NCBI RefSeq assembly: GCF_947500265.1
Contig: NZ_CANMRN010000006.1
Span: 124,001 to 188,000 of the forward strand
DNA: 64,000 nt
Direction of reading: 5' to 3'
DNA from: an uncultured Psychrobacter sp.
Lineage (GTDB): Bacteria > Pseudomonadota > Gammaproteobacteria > Pseudomonadales > Moraxellaceae
In this document: piece by piece, positions 63,620 to 64,000 of the stretch
Layout: every line of letters begins with the position of its first letter
Position numbering within the stretch: position 1 is the stretch's first letter
The notes under the pieces: generated by a model
What the model was told of the DNA's origin: nothing
Databases searched by the model: none
What the model saw: the letters and a program-made list of their open reading frames with translations, nothing else
Program-made: the position numbers and the translations under genes

Positions 63620-64000
63620 TCAGGCAAAACAAACTTGCCCTAACACCACGCCTTTATTGGCACCAGTTACCGCTGGTAAATTACCAGTTTCGCCCATCAA
63701 TGTTTGTCTGGATAGCCATGCAAAAGCAACGGCCTCTACCCATGTTGGCGCAAGCCCTAAATGTTCAGTAGTTTTTACTGTGCAATAGGGTAGATGTGCT
63801 TGCAGGCGTGTCATTAAATAGTCATTCAATGCCCCGCCACCACAAACATAAACTGAGCTGTTTTTTGAATGACTGACAAACATGTTGATTTGCGTACTGG
63901 CACTGATAGCCGTTAGCTCAGTTAAGGTTGCTTGTACATCGGCTGCTGAATAACTAATGTTAGCATTGGCTTGCTCAAAAGCCTGTAGCTCATCTTGCAA
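63620..64000 (-). CDS. anmK: Anhydro-N-acetylmuramic acid kinase (C-terminal part)
   Basis: The C-terminal 126 residues are in the window; the start is outside. Diagnostic motifs: YVCGGGALNDYLMTRLQ, WVEAVAFAWLSRQTLMG and GNLPAVTGANKGVVLGQV, all typical of AnmK. The kinase recycles 1,6-anhydro-MurNAc from peptidoglycan to MurNAc-6-phosphate. It lies upstream of the fabF-type gene on the same strand. Confidence 0.93.
   Translation of the reverse strand: MQDELQAFEQANANISYSAADVQATLTELTAISASTQINMFVSHSKNSSVYVCGGGALNDYLMTRLQAHLPYCTVKTTEHLGLAPTWVEAVAFAWLSRQTLMGETGNLPAVTGANKGVVLGQVCFA

Overview
This window looks like a chromosomal segment of a Psychrobacter-type gammaproteobacterium (Moraxellaceae). 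That assignment rests on the character of the proteins and on gene groupings such as trxA-rho, rpmI-rplT-pheS-pheT-ihfA, hisIE-tatABC and corC-lnt; no database search was possible. No rRNA, tRNA, CRISPR array or prophage was seen. Almost everything is housekeeping. The exception is the left edge.

Positions 1 to about 5046 are the end of an integrated mobile element. Three genes on the minus strand overlap by a few bases (ATGA and TAATG junctions). The first two encode tyrosine recombinases (415 and 812 aa). The third runs off the window and carries a tyrosine-recombinase box I motif. The element has cut thyA after the codons of its active-site SAD motif. The remaining ThyA fragment (212 codons, the last ~15 supplied by the element) lacks the C-terminal part of the active site. 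A perfect 8-bp inverted repeat lies 16 bp inside the junction and may be a recombinase site. This recombinase-trio element is the most unusual thing in the window; its cargo and far end are outside it.

5.6-20.7 kb: lgt, upstream of broken thyA; a complete urtABCDE urea ABC transporter operon whose upstream region has a sigma-54-like -24/-12 element and an NtrC-like inverted repeat, suggesting nitrogen control; then a DUF4139 exported protein, an NRDE/TANGO2 protein, rppH, an OsmC-family protein, a MAPEG-family protein, a DusC-like tRNA-dihydrouridine synthase and a short UvrD-like helicase.

20.9-34.99 kb: hisIE-tatABC, a thioesterase, rpmI-rplT, pheST-ihfA, two small lipoproteins, a zinc metallopeptidase, then trxA and rho.

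35-51 kb: rluA, a flavin monooxygenase, a D-2-hydroxyacid dehydrogenase, rapA, tesB, mutY, a GIY-YIG/DUF4357 protein, a YlqF-type GTPase, a possible 37-aa overlapping ORF, a giant DUF2339 membrane protein and a dienelactone hydrolase-like protein.

51-64 kb: a YcgN-type cysteine-cluster protein, a DUF4105 protein, corC-lnt, an Ala-rich membrane-anchored protein, a POT peptide transporter, aminopeptidase P, an uncharacterised coiled-coil protein, a fabF-type ketosynthase and the C-terminal part of anmK. Intrinsic terminators are frequent and clear, and most transcription units can be delimited from them.
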